Source: Dioscorea cayenensis subsp. rotundata (lineage: Eukaryota; Streptophyta; Magnoliopsida; Dioscoreales; Dioscoreaceae). From it: a DNA stretch of 64,000 nt. Location of the stretch: NCBI RefSeq assembly GCF_009730915.1, contig NC_052474.1:20681501-20745500 (forward strand), written 5' to 3'. A program made the translations under genes and the position numbers. Each line of letters starts with the position of its first letter. The stretch's first letter is position 1. Positions 10,440 through 23,063 of the stretch are shown piece by piece. The notes beneath the pieces were generated by a model. It was not told the DNA's origin. It worked only from the letters and a program-made list of their open reading frames with translations, and did no database searches.

Positions 10440-13400
10440 ATGGGGAGAGGAAAGATAGAAATAAAAAGGATCGAAAACACGACAAACCGACAAGTGACAT
10501 TCTGCAAGAGAAGAAATGGTTTGCTGAAAAAGGCTTATGAACTTTCGGTGTTATGTGACGCCGAAGTAGCTCTCATCGTCTTCTCCACCCGTGGTCGCCT
10601 TTACGAATACTCGAATGACAAGTATTTTCTTTAATCTAAATATTCTTCTCTTCTTCTTTCATAATTTGTTCAGTTCAGTTCAGTTCATGAGGTTGAAGTT
10701 CAACTAGGGTTTGCATCTCTTTGTGTACCTTGAGTCAAAACCCTAATAACTCAAGAAGACCTAAATTAAGTCCATTTATCAAGAAAATATAGCATTATAC
10801 ATATAATTTGTTGTATTATCAGGATTTCAAATTATGGAGATGAAGGAGCAGAAAAAAACCCTAAAAGGTTTCCTCTTGCTCTTGTTGTTCTTTAATTAGG
10901 GTTTTCTCTAACATCAGTTCATTTACTGAGATGGTAGAGAATTTGATACATATGTAATTTAAGGAATGGTTAAATTGTTAGATGATTTTGTTTCCAAAGT
11001 ATATATGCAGATTAAGAAAAACAGAAAACCCTAGACTGGTTCTCATTGTTGTTCTTTAGTTAGGGTTTCTCTATTGAGTGTCTTAAATAAAAACCCAATG
11101 GTTCTTCTAGCTTTAGAGCTTTTATCAAGAAGGTAGAGAATTTGATGTATAATTTGAATTGCATAATTTGTCATTAAATTATTATGTTTTCAAAGTCTGG
11201 AAATTAAAGAAATATTAAACCCTAATAATGGCTAATTAGTTAGAAATTAAATCTAAACCTAAATGGTTCTAGCTACTTTGAAATGCATAAATTGTTAAAT
11301 TTATCAAGTTTTCAAAGTATATAGGTACATTATTAATGAAAACATAAAACCCTAATAAGGTTTTCTTCTTGTTCTTGTTCTTCAATTCTAGGGTTTCTCT
11401 TTAAGTCTTCTCTTTCATTTTCTTGCATCATATATATATATATATATATATATCATCCCAGTCATTTGCTTAAATCTTGAACTATTTGAATGTAGTTTTG
11501 CATGCAAAAAGAAATTATCCTCCTTCTTCTAATTGCTCTTAATTTCCAAAGAAACACCAGAAAGAAAATTCATTTCCAAACACCATAAAATCACCAAATT
11601 AGAAACTGTGCCCTCTTTCTGTTGTGTTTCCTTTTTTGTGCAAAGACTCTAAAAGTTTAGATCTTTCTTTTTAGAACCAAACATTTTCAGCTGTTTTCTA
11701 ATGTAACTTTTCATTCAAGTAATTGAGATTTTGTGCTTAAATGGAAAGGTAAATCATATATTCTGCATGCTTACCTTGATGAACCTTCTCTTCAAATTCT
11801 CATAAATTTCATATCTGTTCCAAAGTATTTGAAAAACAATGTCACCAGTGTACCATTTCGGTAAATTATAGTTTCAAGACTAGAATTTTTGTTGAGAAGA
11901 ACCAGACTTAATAAGTAACAATGTGAAGTACCATGTTGAAAGATGTTTGGTCGAAATCAAAACTGCCCGCGTCACTCCAATGATGATATACACTTCAGGA
12001 AATCTAATGATGAGATTGATGAATGTTGAAATGAAAATTTGGTCAAAGCAATGTGACAAAATGATTATAAAAGAACAATATTGGACAATGCAACAATAAA
12101 TTCTCTCATGGAGCTCTTGATGTTTGTCAGAGTTTGCTATTTTTATCATCTATGTTTAAGTTATCTAAGCATGCTAGAATTCGATCGTGTAAAACTATAA
12201 TGCATCCAACTTTTAATGCACAGACAAATCAAGCTTCTGAGGACATTTGGTTGATAACAATGTTTTTGGATCTGTTTTTGCAGTATAAAATCGACAATCG
12301 AAAGGTACAAGAAGGCAATCGCTGACAATTCAAACTCAGGTTGCATCATAGAGGTCAACTCTCAAGTGAGTAATTTTCTTATCTTCCATAAAAACTAAAT
12401 CCTTAGGTTTTCAGTTATTCTACTAATTTGACATGTCTTGCATCTATAAACTAGAGTTCAACAATGCCCAAGTTACAAGCAATTATGCATTCTTTGTACT
12501 AATTGTTTGTGACATAAATGTATGAGTCAATTTGTAGTACCTTGGAAGAAAACTAGGAAGATTCGACATGGTAAAATGACAACGAATTGTCAAACAAGTA
12601 TTGTATTACAATATCTTTCAAAACAAATTCATGTAAAAGATTTGTTGCTCTAATCTGGTTTTAATTGCAGCAATACTACCAGCAAGAAGCAACAAAGTTA
12701 CGTCACCAAATACAGATTCTACAGAATGCAAACAGGTAAAATATAACATTGGTTAAAATGCAAAGTAGAAAAATGTTAACTTTCTATTTGATGTCTTCCA
12801 CTAGGAGACCTACAAGAATCATATTGTCATAATAACTTAAAACAGCTTATGATGTGATTATGTCTATGTGCATATGTACGTACGTACGACAACTTCCAGG
12901 CACTTGGCAGGAGAAGGTTTAAGTTCTTTAACCATAAAGGAACTCAAGCAACTTGAAAGCAGACTAGAAAGAGGAATTGCACGTATCAGATCAAAGAAGG
13001 TAAAATTACATACCTCAAGGCCTTCTGGTAACTAGAGTATGCTCACCAAATTTAGCACTAAATCATAAAAAGAACTTGAGACCTTACTAATAACTGAAAA
13101 ACTATCACCATAGAAGACAAAATAATTAATGATGTATATACAGAGGAGTTTACTGCCGCATTTTCCATTAGCCATTCTATTTGATTAGAAGAACATGAGC
13201 TATGATTCATGTTAAGTGCAATATACATTCATGTTCAGCTACAAAGGAAGGATTAATTATTTCAACAAAATCTCATATGCAATTTAATTTACATTCCTTG
13301 GTCTACATGGCTTACTCATATCTTGTCTTTGTATTACCAGCATGAGTTGCTCTTTGCGGAGATTGAGTACATGCAGAAAAGAGTTACGTCATACGCTTCA

Positions 13401-14142
13401 ACTTTTTCAGTAATTCTTTTCTTTCTTGGTTTATATGATTCATTACTGAAAAGACTTTGTGCAAATGTAGGAGCTGGAACTTCAAAATGACAATACGTAT
13501 CTCAGATCAAAGGTAATGGTGACAACACTAACTGAACTGTCATTTAAATTCTTACAATCTAATAGGGAAAAAGATCCAAGAAATGCATGCCAATATTTAC
13601 ATCCACATAGAAAAACGTAGCTGTTTGCAAGTTTTATTCTCTTCTATTTTTTCTAAATGAAAAACATTTTCAAACAGGGTAGACTGCAATGAATGGTCTG
13701 CGTGCCTCATTCCTAATCTTAACAGAGCAAGTGATCATAAATTATTGGAATAATTAAATGAAAACTTTTTAGCTTTTTTATCAAAATGCTCGAGGTGCTC
13801 ATACAAGCGAATTATTCAATTCAGTGCCAGCTTAAAAGTAACCAGAGTTATCACAAAGCTAGCTTCTGCTTATTTAAAACATAAATATCATCTTGCTCAT
13901 GCTTTCCATCTGATGGGCGAACTCATAACATGCATTTTATCTATTTCCAGATAGCAGAAAGTGAAAGAGTACAGCATACAAATGCAGCATCGTCCGGGGC
14001 AGAGTTCAATACACTTCCAGCATTTGACGCCCGAAACTACTACCATATCAACATGTTAGAAGCAGCAGCTCACTACTCACACCAACAAGATCAGACAGCG
14101 CTTCATTTAGGATATGAAACAAAAGATGATCCAGCTGCATAA
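10440..14142 (+). CDS. AGL11: MADS-box transcription factor, AGL11/SEEDSTICK (class D) lineage
   Basis: Seven coding exons: 10440-10621, 12284-12365, 12671-12735, 12900-12999, 13341-13382, 13471-13512, 13951-14142; 705 nt, 234 residues, frame kept throughout. Type II MIKC layout: MADS domain at residues 1-60 ([20 protein letters not shown]...), I region with [18 protein letters not shown] domain (about 90-170) including [20 protein letters not shown], and a C-terminus with AG-motif-like [39 protein letters not shown] and [16 protein letters not shown] match the SEEDSTICK/OsMADS13 group, which specifies ovule identity with AGAMOUS and SEPALLATA partners in the nucleus. The two 42-nt exons and the 100-nt exon are classic for MIKC genes. 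Intron 1 (10622-12283) contains the telobox array. Class C is the alternative, but the C-terminal motif favours class D. Confidence 0.95.
10700..11400 (+). promoter_or_regulatory. Telobox array in MADS intron 1
   Basis: Nine exact AAACCCTA or TAGGGTTT motifs in about 700 bp: 10705, 10738, 10856, 10896, 11026, 11060, 11217, 11347 and 11389. Most occur as forward/reverse pairs, framing CTTGTTCTTGTTCTTCAATT-like spacers. The segment is built of about four diverged repeats of 150-190 bp sharing GTAGAGAATTTGAT, TTTTCAAAGTATATA and the telobox pair. In Arabidopsis, telobox sites bind TRB proteins that recruit PRC2; whether this array works that way here is inference. Confidence 0.7.
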
Positions 14143-14685
14143 CAATCATTTAATACACCTTTCCTTGTTAAGTTATATTTTCACTAACCTTCGGAACCTC
14201 TGTTTAGTTTGTTGTTACTTGGTGATGGAGGGGCAGCAAACTTCTAGCTTCATGTTTATGTCTATGCACACTGATGAACTTTAAATTTAATCAGAAAAAC
14301 CAGACAATATGTGATGCCAATATACATTCTGAAGTCATTATATACTTAACCTCATCTTATATACATGATTTGACTTAACAGGGACAGGAAAACTATAGCC
14401 AATTGGTGAAGTATAGCAACTCAGATGAATGTCCATGATGATGTATATTGTGTAAATAAACTAGCCAATTGGGATTCCAAATAATGCAGCTATATGTGAT
14501 CCCACATTGGAAAAGGAGACATATATATATATATATATATATATATAACATGCAATAAATCCTATAATATAATTATTAACATTTACCTTCAATATACAAT
14601 ATGAAGGAAAATCCAACTACTATATTGGATCAAAGTGCCTTAAACTGTATTTTAAAATCAAGGTATCCCAAGATACAACACATTA
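14143..14685. other. Convergent intergenic space, MADS and PPR 3' ends
   Basis: 543 bp between the MADS stop and the complement of the PPR stop. It must hold both 3' UTRs. A (TA)n tract lies at 14521-14547. No other feature seen. Confidence 0.6.
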
Positions 14686-16427
14686 TCACCAATAGTCCAT
14701 ACAAGAACAAGCCCCATCCCAAAAATGATGAAACCGATTGCGATCTCTAACAATTATCTCCCTTTGGAACAATTTTGCTATTAGTTTCGATGCCTCATGG
14801 CAATCATAACAAATTCTAAGGTTTTTTACAATTCTAATAGGCCCTGTCCCAGTCGAGTTCAGAAGCCCAAAAGCAATTGCTATCTTTTCACTGATGATAC
14901 TTAATTGCGTCCTCCTTTTCCTCCTCTTCTATATCATGAAGAACAGAGTCCACATCTGGTCTATATCCAAGTTTTCTCAGCTCCCTATCAATCTCAACTA
15001 AGAAAGCATTAATTTTCTTGAATTGTGGATGTGAGGTATCACCAGCAACAAACTCATGAACTATGTTATTCAGTTCAATTGAGCTACAACCGGGTATTTT
15101 GCGCACTCCCTTCTCAATCATTATTTTCCTGCACTTTTCAACATCAACCCAACGCTTCGATGCAGCATATACATTTGAGAGAAACACATAATTGCCTCCA
15201 TCGCTCGGGTCCAACTCCAACAGTCGTTTCGTCACTTGCTCACTTAACTCTGTATCTTTGTATATCCTACAAGCACGGAGCAAAGCTTCCCCAAACAACA
15301 CAGTTTGGAGGAATTGGCATAGCTTCTATAAGATCCAATGCTTCTTTTAGAAGACCAGAACGGCATAAAAGATCTACCATGCACCCGTAGTGCTCTATCT
15401 TGGGTTTCACTCCATAAACTCGATGCATTTCATGGAAGTACTTTTTCCCTTCATCGACCAAACCAGAATGGCTGCAACCTGACAAGAGCCCCACAAATGT
15501 AACTCCATCCGGCTTAAAAGAAGTCACTTTCTCCATCTCATGAAATGCCTCTACAGCTTGTTCGCCATAACCATGCATTCCCAGTCCCACAATAACCGAA
15601 TTCCAACAATAAATATTCTTCACTGGCAACCTTCGGAAGACATCAACAGCCATATCTGCACTCCCACACTTGAAGTACATATCGACAAGCGCATTACCCA
15701 AAACAACATCAACTTTAAAATTATGATTTTTAATGTAAGCATGAATCCATCTACCCATATCCAAAGCACCCAAATGAGCACAAGCAGATAGCAAGCTCAC
15801 CATTGTGACCTCCGTCGGTCTCACATTCTCTTCTTGCATCATTCTAAACACCGAAACCACCTTTCCAAACTCCCTGCAATGCAAATACCCAGAGATCACC
15901 GTATTCCAAGTAACAGAGTTCCTGGCACTGTCCATCCTATCAAACAACTCCCAAGCCATCTCCATTCTCCCTACCTTACAATACCCATCAATCATCGCAT
16001 TCCATGACACCACATCCTTAACAGGATTTCTATCAAACAACTCTCTAGCAGCCTCAAGATCACACCTTTTACAATAAACACTAATCATAGAGTTCCAACT
16101 CGCCGAGCTTCTCTCCATCATTCCATCAAACAACTTGCGGGCATCATCCAAGCAACCATACACCCCAAACGCTGCAATCATAGCATTTTGCGCGACTACA
16201 TCTCTATCGGGCATTTCATCGAACACTTGCCGTGCACCTTCTAAACATCCACATTTTGAGTAGAAATCGAGCAGCCCGGTCTGCAAGAACCTGTCTTTAT
16301 AGATACCCAGCTTGAAGATCCGGCAATGGATGGCTTCTCCGGATCTTTTACCCCCATCGAAGCCAATGCAAGAGCGGAGAAGAGATAGGAGCAGCGCGCG
16401 ATCATGGCGGATGATTCCGTGGAGCAT
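14686..16427 (-). CDS. DYW-class PLS pentatricopeptide repeat protein, frame-broken
   Basis: Intronless, start ATG at 16427. The first frame (386 codons) carries P, L and S type PPR repeats ([60 protein letters not shown] and others). After a frame change near 15287-15292 the second block gives the E/E+ region ([55 protein letters not shown]). After a second change near 14893 the sequence encodes a complete DYW deaminase end: HSEK, a CYDC pair and a final SCMDYW followed by TGA at 14688-14686. Both changes are single extra bases; discounting them gives 579 codons, normal for the family. Such proteins act in mitochondria or plastids in C-to-U RNA editing. As written, the chain ends at 15267, before the E domain. 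Confidence 0.88.
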
Positions 16428-18261
16428 CGAGCGCGAGACAGACGACTTAGCATAGTTTACAAATTAAACCCTGGAATTTCAATATTTACTAATTAAACTG
16501 AAAACCCCTTGAGTTTTGGTGGTCTTTATATTTAGTCCTTTTATTTCATTTTATTATTTAAACCCATGATTTATCAAGTATTTACATGGACGTCAGGAAA
16601 ATGGAAGTCATATATACATCAAATAATTAAATTAAAAATATATTTAACTTAACTTTCTCAATATTTCTAATGCAACTTAAAATGCGCGTTTTTTATATAA
16701 AAAAATTGAATATATTTATTATATATAAATATGATAAACGTATGAAAAATAAGGGAATTACATACATGAGGTATTAATAGTCTGTTGATGCACCCTCATT
16801 GGCGGACATGAGAATTGAATTGTCTTTGGTATAATTGCATTCAGTGTTTTTTAAATTTTGTAAACCAAACTTTTTATAGTGGGGTCAATATCATTAGATC
16901 AAAGACTTTTTAAAAATTAAATAATTTTTTAAATAAAAAAATTGTAAATGATATTTACTTTCAATTAACAATATAAAAACATAAGTAAAAATTCTTAATA
17001 AGAATGTTTTACATTTATTTCATACGTTATATTATATTTAATTATTCGCATAATGTTAACCTTTAGTCTAATCAAATCAGCTGATCATCTCTAATGAAGT
17101 TTAACTCAATTATTTGACAATTTAAATCATTCTCAAACCATTTACAAATAGTTCCATAAATTGATAACCATCGTTGGTTAGATAACTTAGATTGGCAAAA
17201 TTTTCAAATGATGTATCCAATAAAAAAGCGCGACCTGTCATTAAAAAAATAATAATTTAAATTTAAATTTACTCAACTAATTATTGAAAGAAAGAATGAA
17301 AAGCGTAAACATTATTCATTTTTATATTATTTTTTTAAAAAAAGATAATAATATAGATGATAATTATGAGTCCCCAAATGTTGATGAAACCGACATCGAT
17401 TGACACAACGTTTGGTTTCATACTTTGGCCAGCTGCCTCTTCAATGCTCGCATAGTTTCTTGTGAAATTAAATTAAATTAATATATATATATATATATAT
17501 ATTTAGAATAGTGATATATATCATTAAAAAAAAATAAGTATGGAGGTGCACGGTGCACCCGCACGGTGCACTCGTGACTTAACAATCATCTAGAAATTTA
17601 TTATATGGGGTAGATTGATGTGAGAGTCAACAATAGTATGCACATGTGTCAAAAATAATATATTATGGACCACAACCTCACTATGATAAGTCTTCCTACT
17701 ATACAACCTCAGAATGATGGATCATATCTACGCAGTTTATTAATTTTATTCAAAAATAATATAACAGAAGAAAAAATTTTTTTGTACACAACAGAAAAAC
17801 TATCCCATGAGGGCTTGTATAGTAATAATTATCAGTCCGATCCTTTGTATAAACTACTTGTCATAACGAATTTGCAAAATGATGTGTTGTTATTTCCGAC
17901 CCTGCTTCACCTTAACTCCAATGGGAGAAAAAAAAAGGTGTTAAGAAACCCTCTGTGTGTAATCCTAGACACTCTATTTTTTTTTTTTAAAATCTATTTT
18001 GCTCCTATTTCGAGTCAAGAGATAACTCATCTTTATAGACCAAGAACTCTTTTATTTTGGAGAAAGCAACAATCAATGACTCCTCTCACAGAAAACTCAA
18101 TAAATAATGAATAAACAATAATATATAATATTTCTATAGTATTATACAATATATGTAAAATTATATACATTATCAGAGGCCAAAGAGTTTCGATTTATAG
18201 ACTGTTCATTCACTATTCTAATAAAATACCGCTGGGTTATCCGGTTCTTAAAAAAAACTTG

Positions 18262-18304
<43 letters not shown>

Positions 18305-19302
18305 TCTTTTATTTATTTATTTTATTAATTTAAAAATGATAATATAAAAAGCCAAAAAAACAAAAGGGTGATTGATTTCAAAGTGAGCAACACGTGAAGC
18401 ATCGTGTTCAGCACGATTTCATTCATAGACCGCAAGTAAATGAAGTATATATTTTCCTTCATATAAATTCCATGATTCACACTGCTTTTAATCAACATTT
18501 GACCATCAATTTGTCCGTGCTTTCCAATTTTTTGGGATTCGGATTCTAAAATTCCAAATTGTTAGAAAAATACATGTAAATATGTATTTTAGTTTGCTTT
18601 TTAATTTTTTATAAATTGTTAGAACCTTTTAGTAAAAAAAAAATTGTTAGAACCATCACAAAATGTGTATATATATATATATATATATATTTAAAATATA
18701 TATATATAAGAGCAATAAGAAATTTTTTTTATCTTCCTTTATTGCATTATTAAATATATCTTTAATTTTGTAATGATATTTTGTGTATGTATGTTTAATC
18801 TTTATTGATACAATTTCAGTTTAATACCATTTTAAAATATATATTTTTTTTAATTTAATTTATTTATAATATACACCAAACTAATAAATATACTCCACAT
18901 GTGATGATTCAAATTAATCTATAGTATTCATATATTATCCCAATACTTTGTGATGTATATATATATATCCTATAATTTAGTGTAATGTATAATGTTGTAT
19001 TTAAGAATTTTCTCAAATTAAATCTGAATTATATATTTTGAAATGGTCATTCAATAAAAAATTGCTTTTCAATACCATTTAGCACGCGCGTACACACACA
19101 AAAATATATCACGACATGATTTAAATAAACCAAACTATTAATATATCATCTCAACACTCAAATGCATAATAATAATGTACTAAATAATTTAATATCAAAT
19201 TTCATATTCTATCCGGTCATTAAATAAACACTATTTTACACCTACATTAGCAAACAACAGTAATAATAATAAATTTTTAGTCCCAACTATTAAATATTTT
19301 TA
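16428..19302. other. AT-rich intergenic region
   Basis: No recognisable gene. (TA)n tracts lie at about 17483-17503, 18268-18298 and 18667-18690. A GC-richer spot at 17543-17572 repeats GCACGGTGCAC. An open frame of 149 codons at 17665-18114 has no motif I recognise and is probably chance. A lone GGTATAATTGCA at 16829 resembles the ends of the foldback elements further right. Confidence 0.55.
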
Positions 19303-19604
19303 GGTATAATACCCAAATTGGTCCCTCTACTTTTCTCTCTCTTCTCTTTTGGTTCTTCTACTCAGAAATGCTCCCAAGTAGTCCCTCTACTCTTGAAAAT
19401 GATTCTATTTAGTCCCTTCTACTCTAAAATAGGCCAATTATCGCAGTATTTTTTTCAAGTAGAGGGACTGAGATCAGAAAGAGATTAAAAGTGTAGATGG
19501 ACTAAATCGGGTTATTTTCAAGTAGAGGGATTATAAGGCATATTTCAAGTAGAAGGGATCAAAAGGAAAAAGAGAAAAGTAGAGGATTAATCTGTGATTA
19601 TACC
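19303..19604. mobile_element. Foldback (MITE-like) element 1
   Basis: 302 bp with long inverted arms: the left starts GGTATAATACCCAAATTGG then TCCCTCTACTTTTCTC, and the right ends GAGAAAAGTAGAGGATTAAT...GTGATTATACC. Inner arms repeat AGTCCCTCTACT / AGTAGAGGGA several times. No coding sequence. No convincing target duplication is visible (left flank ATTTTTA, right flank ATCTTTTT). Confidence 0.75.
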
Positions 19605-19640
19605 ATCTTTTTATTTGAGATGAATTTACTCCTTAATCTT

Positions 19641-20146
19641 GGTATAATTGCCATATAAGTCCCTCAGTAATCGTAGTACTTTCTGCGATTTTTAATCCTC
19701 AGTAATACTTTTTAGATACATTTAAGTTCCTCATATTTGATCGAGTTGGACTTTCGAGTCCAGACGTAGATGGCGTTATCTTCACCGCTTTTCTGAAACC
19801 TGGCATGGTTTTAAATATTTCATTGCTAGATCACTAAGTCCCTCAGATTTGATCGAGCTGGGACTTTTTAGTCCCCCTATTCGTAATAAAAAAGTCACAT
19901 TTGCAGTGGGTCCCAATTAAGTCCTCATATTTGATCGATTTGGGACTTTTTATCCCCCAATTTCATAATAAAAAAAGTCACGTCACGCAGAAAAGCAAAC
20001 CAAGAAAGTTAACGTCATCTATCGTCACGGACTAGAAAGTCTCAACTCAATCAAATACGAGGACTTAAACGTATCTAAAAGATTACAGGACTAAAAAAAG
20101 CAGAAATATACAATTACGCCTGCGGAACTGTATGGCAATTATGTAC
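19641..20146. mobile_element. Foldback (MITE-like) element 2
   Basis: About 506 bp, arms of roughly 140 bp: the left GGTATAATTGCCATA...AAGTCCCTCAGTAATC...GATACATTTAAGTTCCTCAT...GGCGTTA pairs with the right TAACGTCATCTATCGTC...ATGAGGACTTAAACGTATC-like...TATGGCAATTAT. The centre holds two tandem copies of TTTGATCGA.YTGGGACTTTTTA...GTCAC (about 19850 and 19930). It shares the GGTATAAT end with element 1, 36 bp to its left. Confidence 0.75.
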
Positions 20147-20567
20147 TTCAACAAATAATATATATATATATATATATAAATGAAAATTTGGGATGCCAAC
20201 AAGGAAGTGCCAAATGGAAGAGAGTAGAAAACAAAAAGATAAAGTGAGGTTACAAAAGGTAATGTTGGGAAGGAAAAATAATACACACACATATTTATAT
20301 ATATATATATATATATATAATGGACTTTACAGTGAGCAGGCTTTTAACAAGATTTGGAAGTGGGGGAATCAGCTTCAATCATTTGAGTTATATATACAGC
20401 TAGGCAAAGAATCCTAAGTCTCCCTCTTCAGGGTTTCTCTCTCCATCATCTCTATTGCTTCTCAACCATCCTCATCTCTCTCTCTTCCTCTTCCCTCAAC
20501 TTCCTCTCTTGGTTTTGTCTTCTTCACAAACTAGACCACAGAGAGAGTGAAGAAGAGATTGAGGGGG

Positions 20568-20615
<48 letters not shown>

Positions 20616-20747
20616 CAAAGAGAAACTGCTTTTGCCAGAATCAGTCCAAAACTGGGCCCTACAGATATTTTCTTGACCCTTGTTGCAGAAAAACTTCCAT
20701 AGGCAGATTTCCAAGGAGGAGGAGGAGGAGGAGGAGGAAAGCAAGAT
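20147..20747 (+). promoter_or_regulatory. Promoter and 5' UTR region of the KH gene
   Basis: Two (TA)n tracts (20157-20178, 20296-20318) and then a CT-rich stretch typical of plant leaders. A (GA)n run at 20571-20612 and a (GGA)n run at 20714-20738 lie shortly before the ATG, the latter ending 10 bases upstream of it. The exact transcription start is not determined. Confidence 0.55.
20571..20612. repeat. (GA)n microsatellite in KH gene leader
   Basis: About 20 GA units in the probable 5' UTR, 135 bp before the ATG; a likely length-variable site and a BPC/GAGA-type motif. Confidence 0.85.
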
Positions 20748-23063
20748 ATGGATGAGAGGATCCAACCTGGGACTTACTTTCAGTATTCCCCTTCTGGGAT
20801 CCAATCTTCCCCTCATCACTCACCATCTATTAGACCTTCTTCTGCTTCTTCCCTTGATAGGGAAAGGTTTGTTTTTGGTCTTTGTTGTTTTTATTTGTTT
20901 GTGATTTGATCATGTTTTGAATCTTAATTGTGTTTTGGTTGTGATGTTGTTGAGTTGTGGATTTGAGAGGTTTTGGTTGTGGTTTGGGTGTTGGTGTATT
21001 GCTGCTGATCAGGTGTTTGAGCAAGTTTCTTCATCTTCAGAATTAAACTTTTTCCACTCCTTTTGATTGTTTTAGGGTTTTGGATATATTCAATGTGTTT
21101 TTTTGGATCAAAATGATTGATAGATGGTGATTCAGTTCTTGTATGGTTTTGTTTCAGGTTTTGCATCTCATAAATAGAGAGACATTAGAGTTGTGTCTGT
21201 GTATGTGTGTGTGTTTTCATTTTAGGTTTGTGAAGTTTATTCTTGGAAGTCCAAATTAACAATATTTGGCTCAAGATGATTGTGTTTGTGCATATCTTGT
21301 ATGCATTGATGTTAATTATTAATCGATACTATTTGAGGGATTCTCGGAACCATGCATTCTACTTTGTAACATGTTCTTTGTTGCATGTTTGCAGATATTT
21401 GTCAGAACTTCTTGCCGAGAAACAAAAATTGGGACCATTTTTGCAAGTTCTGCCATTTTGCAGCAGGCTTCTAAATCAAGGTATTTCATCATAGAAATTA
21501 AACTATATTGTTTCTTTATCTTTTGTGAACAAACAATCTCATTGTTCGCTTACTTCTTTAGAATGAATGATTCCTTTTATCTGGATGTTGATATCTCTGT
21601 TTGTAAAATTCTAGGGAGCATGAATGTAAGATATTAGAGCTTTATCATTGATTCATAATTTTGAGATATCATAAGGGAATATGATTTGTGAGCAAAATTT
21701 GCCGTCTATATTGTTAATATGTCGAAAGTTAACCTCAATGCAGAGATTCTACGAGCATCTGGTTTAGTCGATTCTGAGAGAATTGAACATGGAAGTCCAT
21801 TAAGGTTATCTGGTTATCCTACAAATGGCATGCAAATGGATTTCGAAGGTTGGCCGGGAATTCAACCACAGGTAACAATTATCTCCCAGGAATTTTTAAC
21901 ACCCTTCTTACTGTTCTGTAAATCATGCTAACTTTAGAAAGCATAGATATTCATGTTACCGATATTGTTCAAGCGAGTGCAGCTAAATGATTTTTTTTTT
22001 TTCTACTACTAGTTTTTGGATCAGGAAAATGGTTTTTTCCAAAGAATGAGGGTCCTTCAAGCATCATCGATGGGATGGAATGGCACACCGGTAGTTACTA
22101 GCACTCCGGTTGTAAAGAAAGTCGTAAGATTAGATGTTCCTATTGACAAGTTCCCTAATGTATGTTATTTCATATTAAGGTTGTCGATTAGTTTATGCAG
22201 TAGCAAAAATTCTCACTTGATTCGTTACATGCTACTCTCAGTACAACTTTGTTGGCCGGTTGCTCGGGCCGAGAGGTAACTCATTGAAAAGGGTTGAAGC
22301 TACAACACAATGCAGAGTTTATATACGTGGCCGGGGTTCAGTGAAGGACGTTATTAAGGTACATTCTAGCCACTTATCTTTTTACGCTATAAAAGAAGTC
22401 TTATTTATGCCATTTTGTCGGTATAATTTGTGTTTGGTGCTTTCATATCTATTGTTTTGAAAGATGATCTAACGATATAATTTCCGGGCATTCCAAGTTC
22501 TTCAAAGAAGCAAAATTGAAACTATATCCATCTAAATACTATTCCATAATGCACTCTTCTTTCTGATTGTTTTTCTTTTGGTTTGTAAATCTTGCTTGTT
22601 TAAGTGCTATGGTTCATATTCTTGGAGAAATATTTATATCCATTGTTTGTCCTGCTCAGTCACATTAAAATTCCGGCTTTCTCTGTAGGAAGAAGAACTA
22701 AGAGGCAAACCCGGGTACGAGCACCTAAACGAGCCATTACATGTACTTGTGGAAGCTGAGCTTCCGGCAGACATAATTGACACGCAATTAAGCCAAGCCG
22801 TGGGAGTACTCGAAGATCTTCTAAAACCAGTGGTACATAAACATTACATTTCACACAATGTATTAATCTACTACTAATCAATTAATTCGCCGAAGTTTTT
22901 CCAGGATGAATCCTTGGACTACTATAAGAAACAACAGTTACGAGAACTAGCGATGCTCAACGGAACTTTAAGAGAAGAGAGCCCGCATATGAGCCCGAGC
23001 ATGAGCCCCGGCGCATCGCCGTTCAACAGCTCCAGTATGAAAAGGCCGAAAACAGGAAGATAA
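20748..23063 (+). CDS. STAR-type single KH-domain RNA-binding protein (SPIN1/QUAKING-like)
   Basis: Seven coding exons: 20748-20866, 21395-21480, 21744-21871, 22013-22159, 22242-22358, 22689-22832, 22905-23063; 900 nt, 299 residues, in frame. N-terminal STAR dimerisation-like segment [20 protein letters not shown] then LLNQEILRASG; the KH domain starts about residue 145 with [20 protein letters not shown], GxxG loop GPRG in [13 protein letters not shown], then [13 protein letters not shown], and the Qua2-like helix [11 protein letters not shown]. The C-terminus is Ser/Pro-rich ([14 protein letters not shown]) and ends KRPKTGR, a plausible nuclear signal. Rice SPIN1 of this family binds nucleic acid and represses flowering downstream of the SPL11 E3 ligase; the function here is inferred from family only. 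Confidence 0.93.

Noticed and set aside
17665-18114. A 149-codon open frame in AT-rich DNA
   Set aside because: No domain, no intron signals, composition like its surroundings, and the translation is low in recognisable structure; probably chance.
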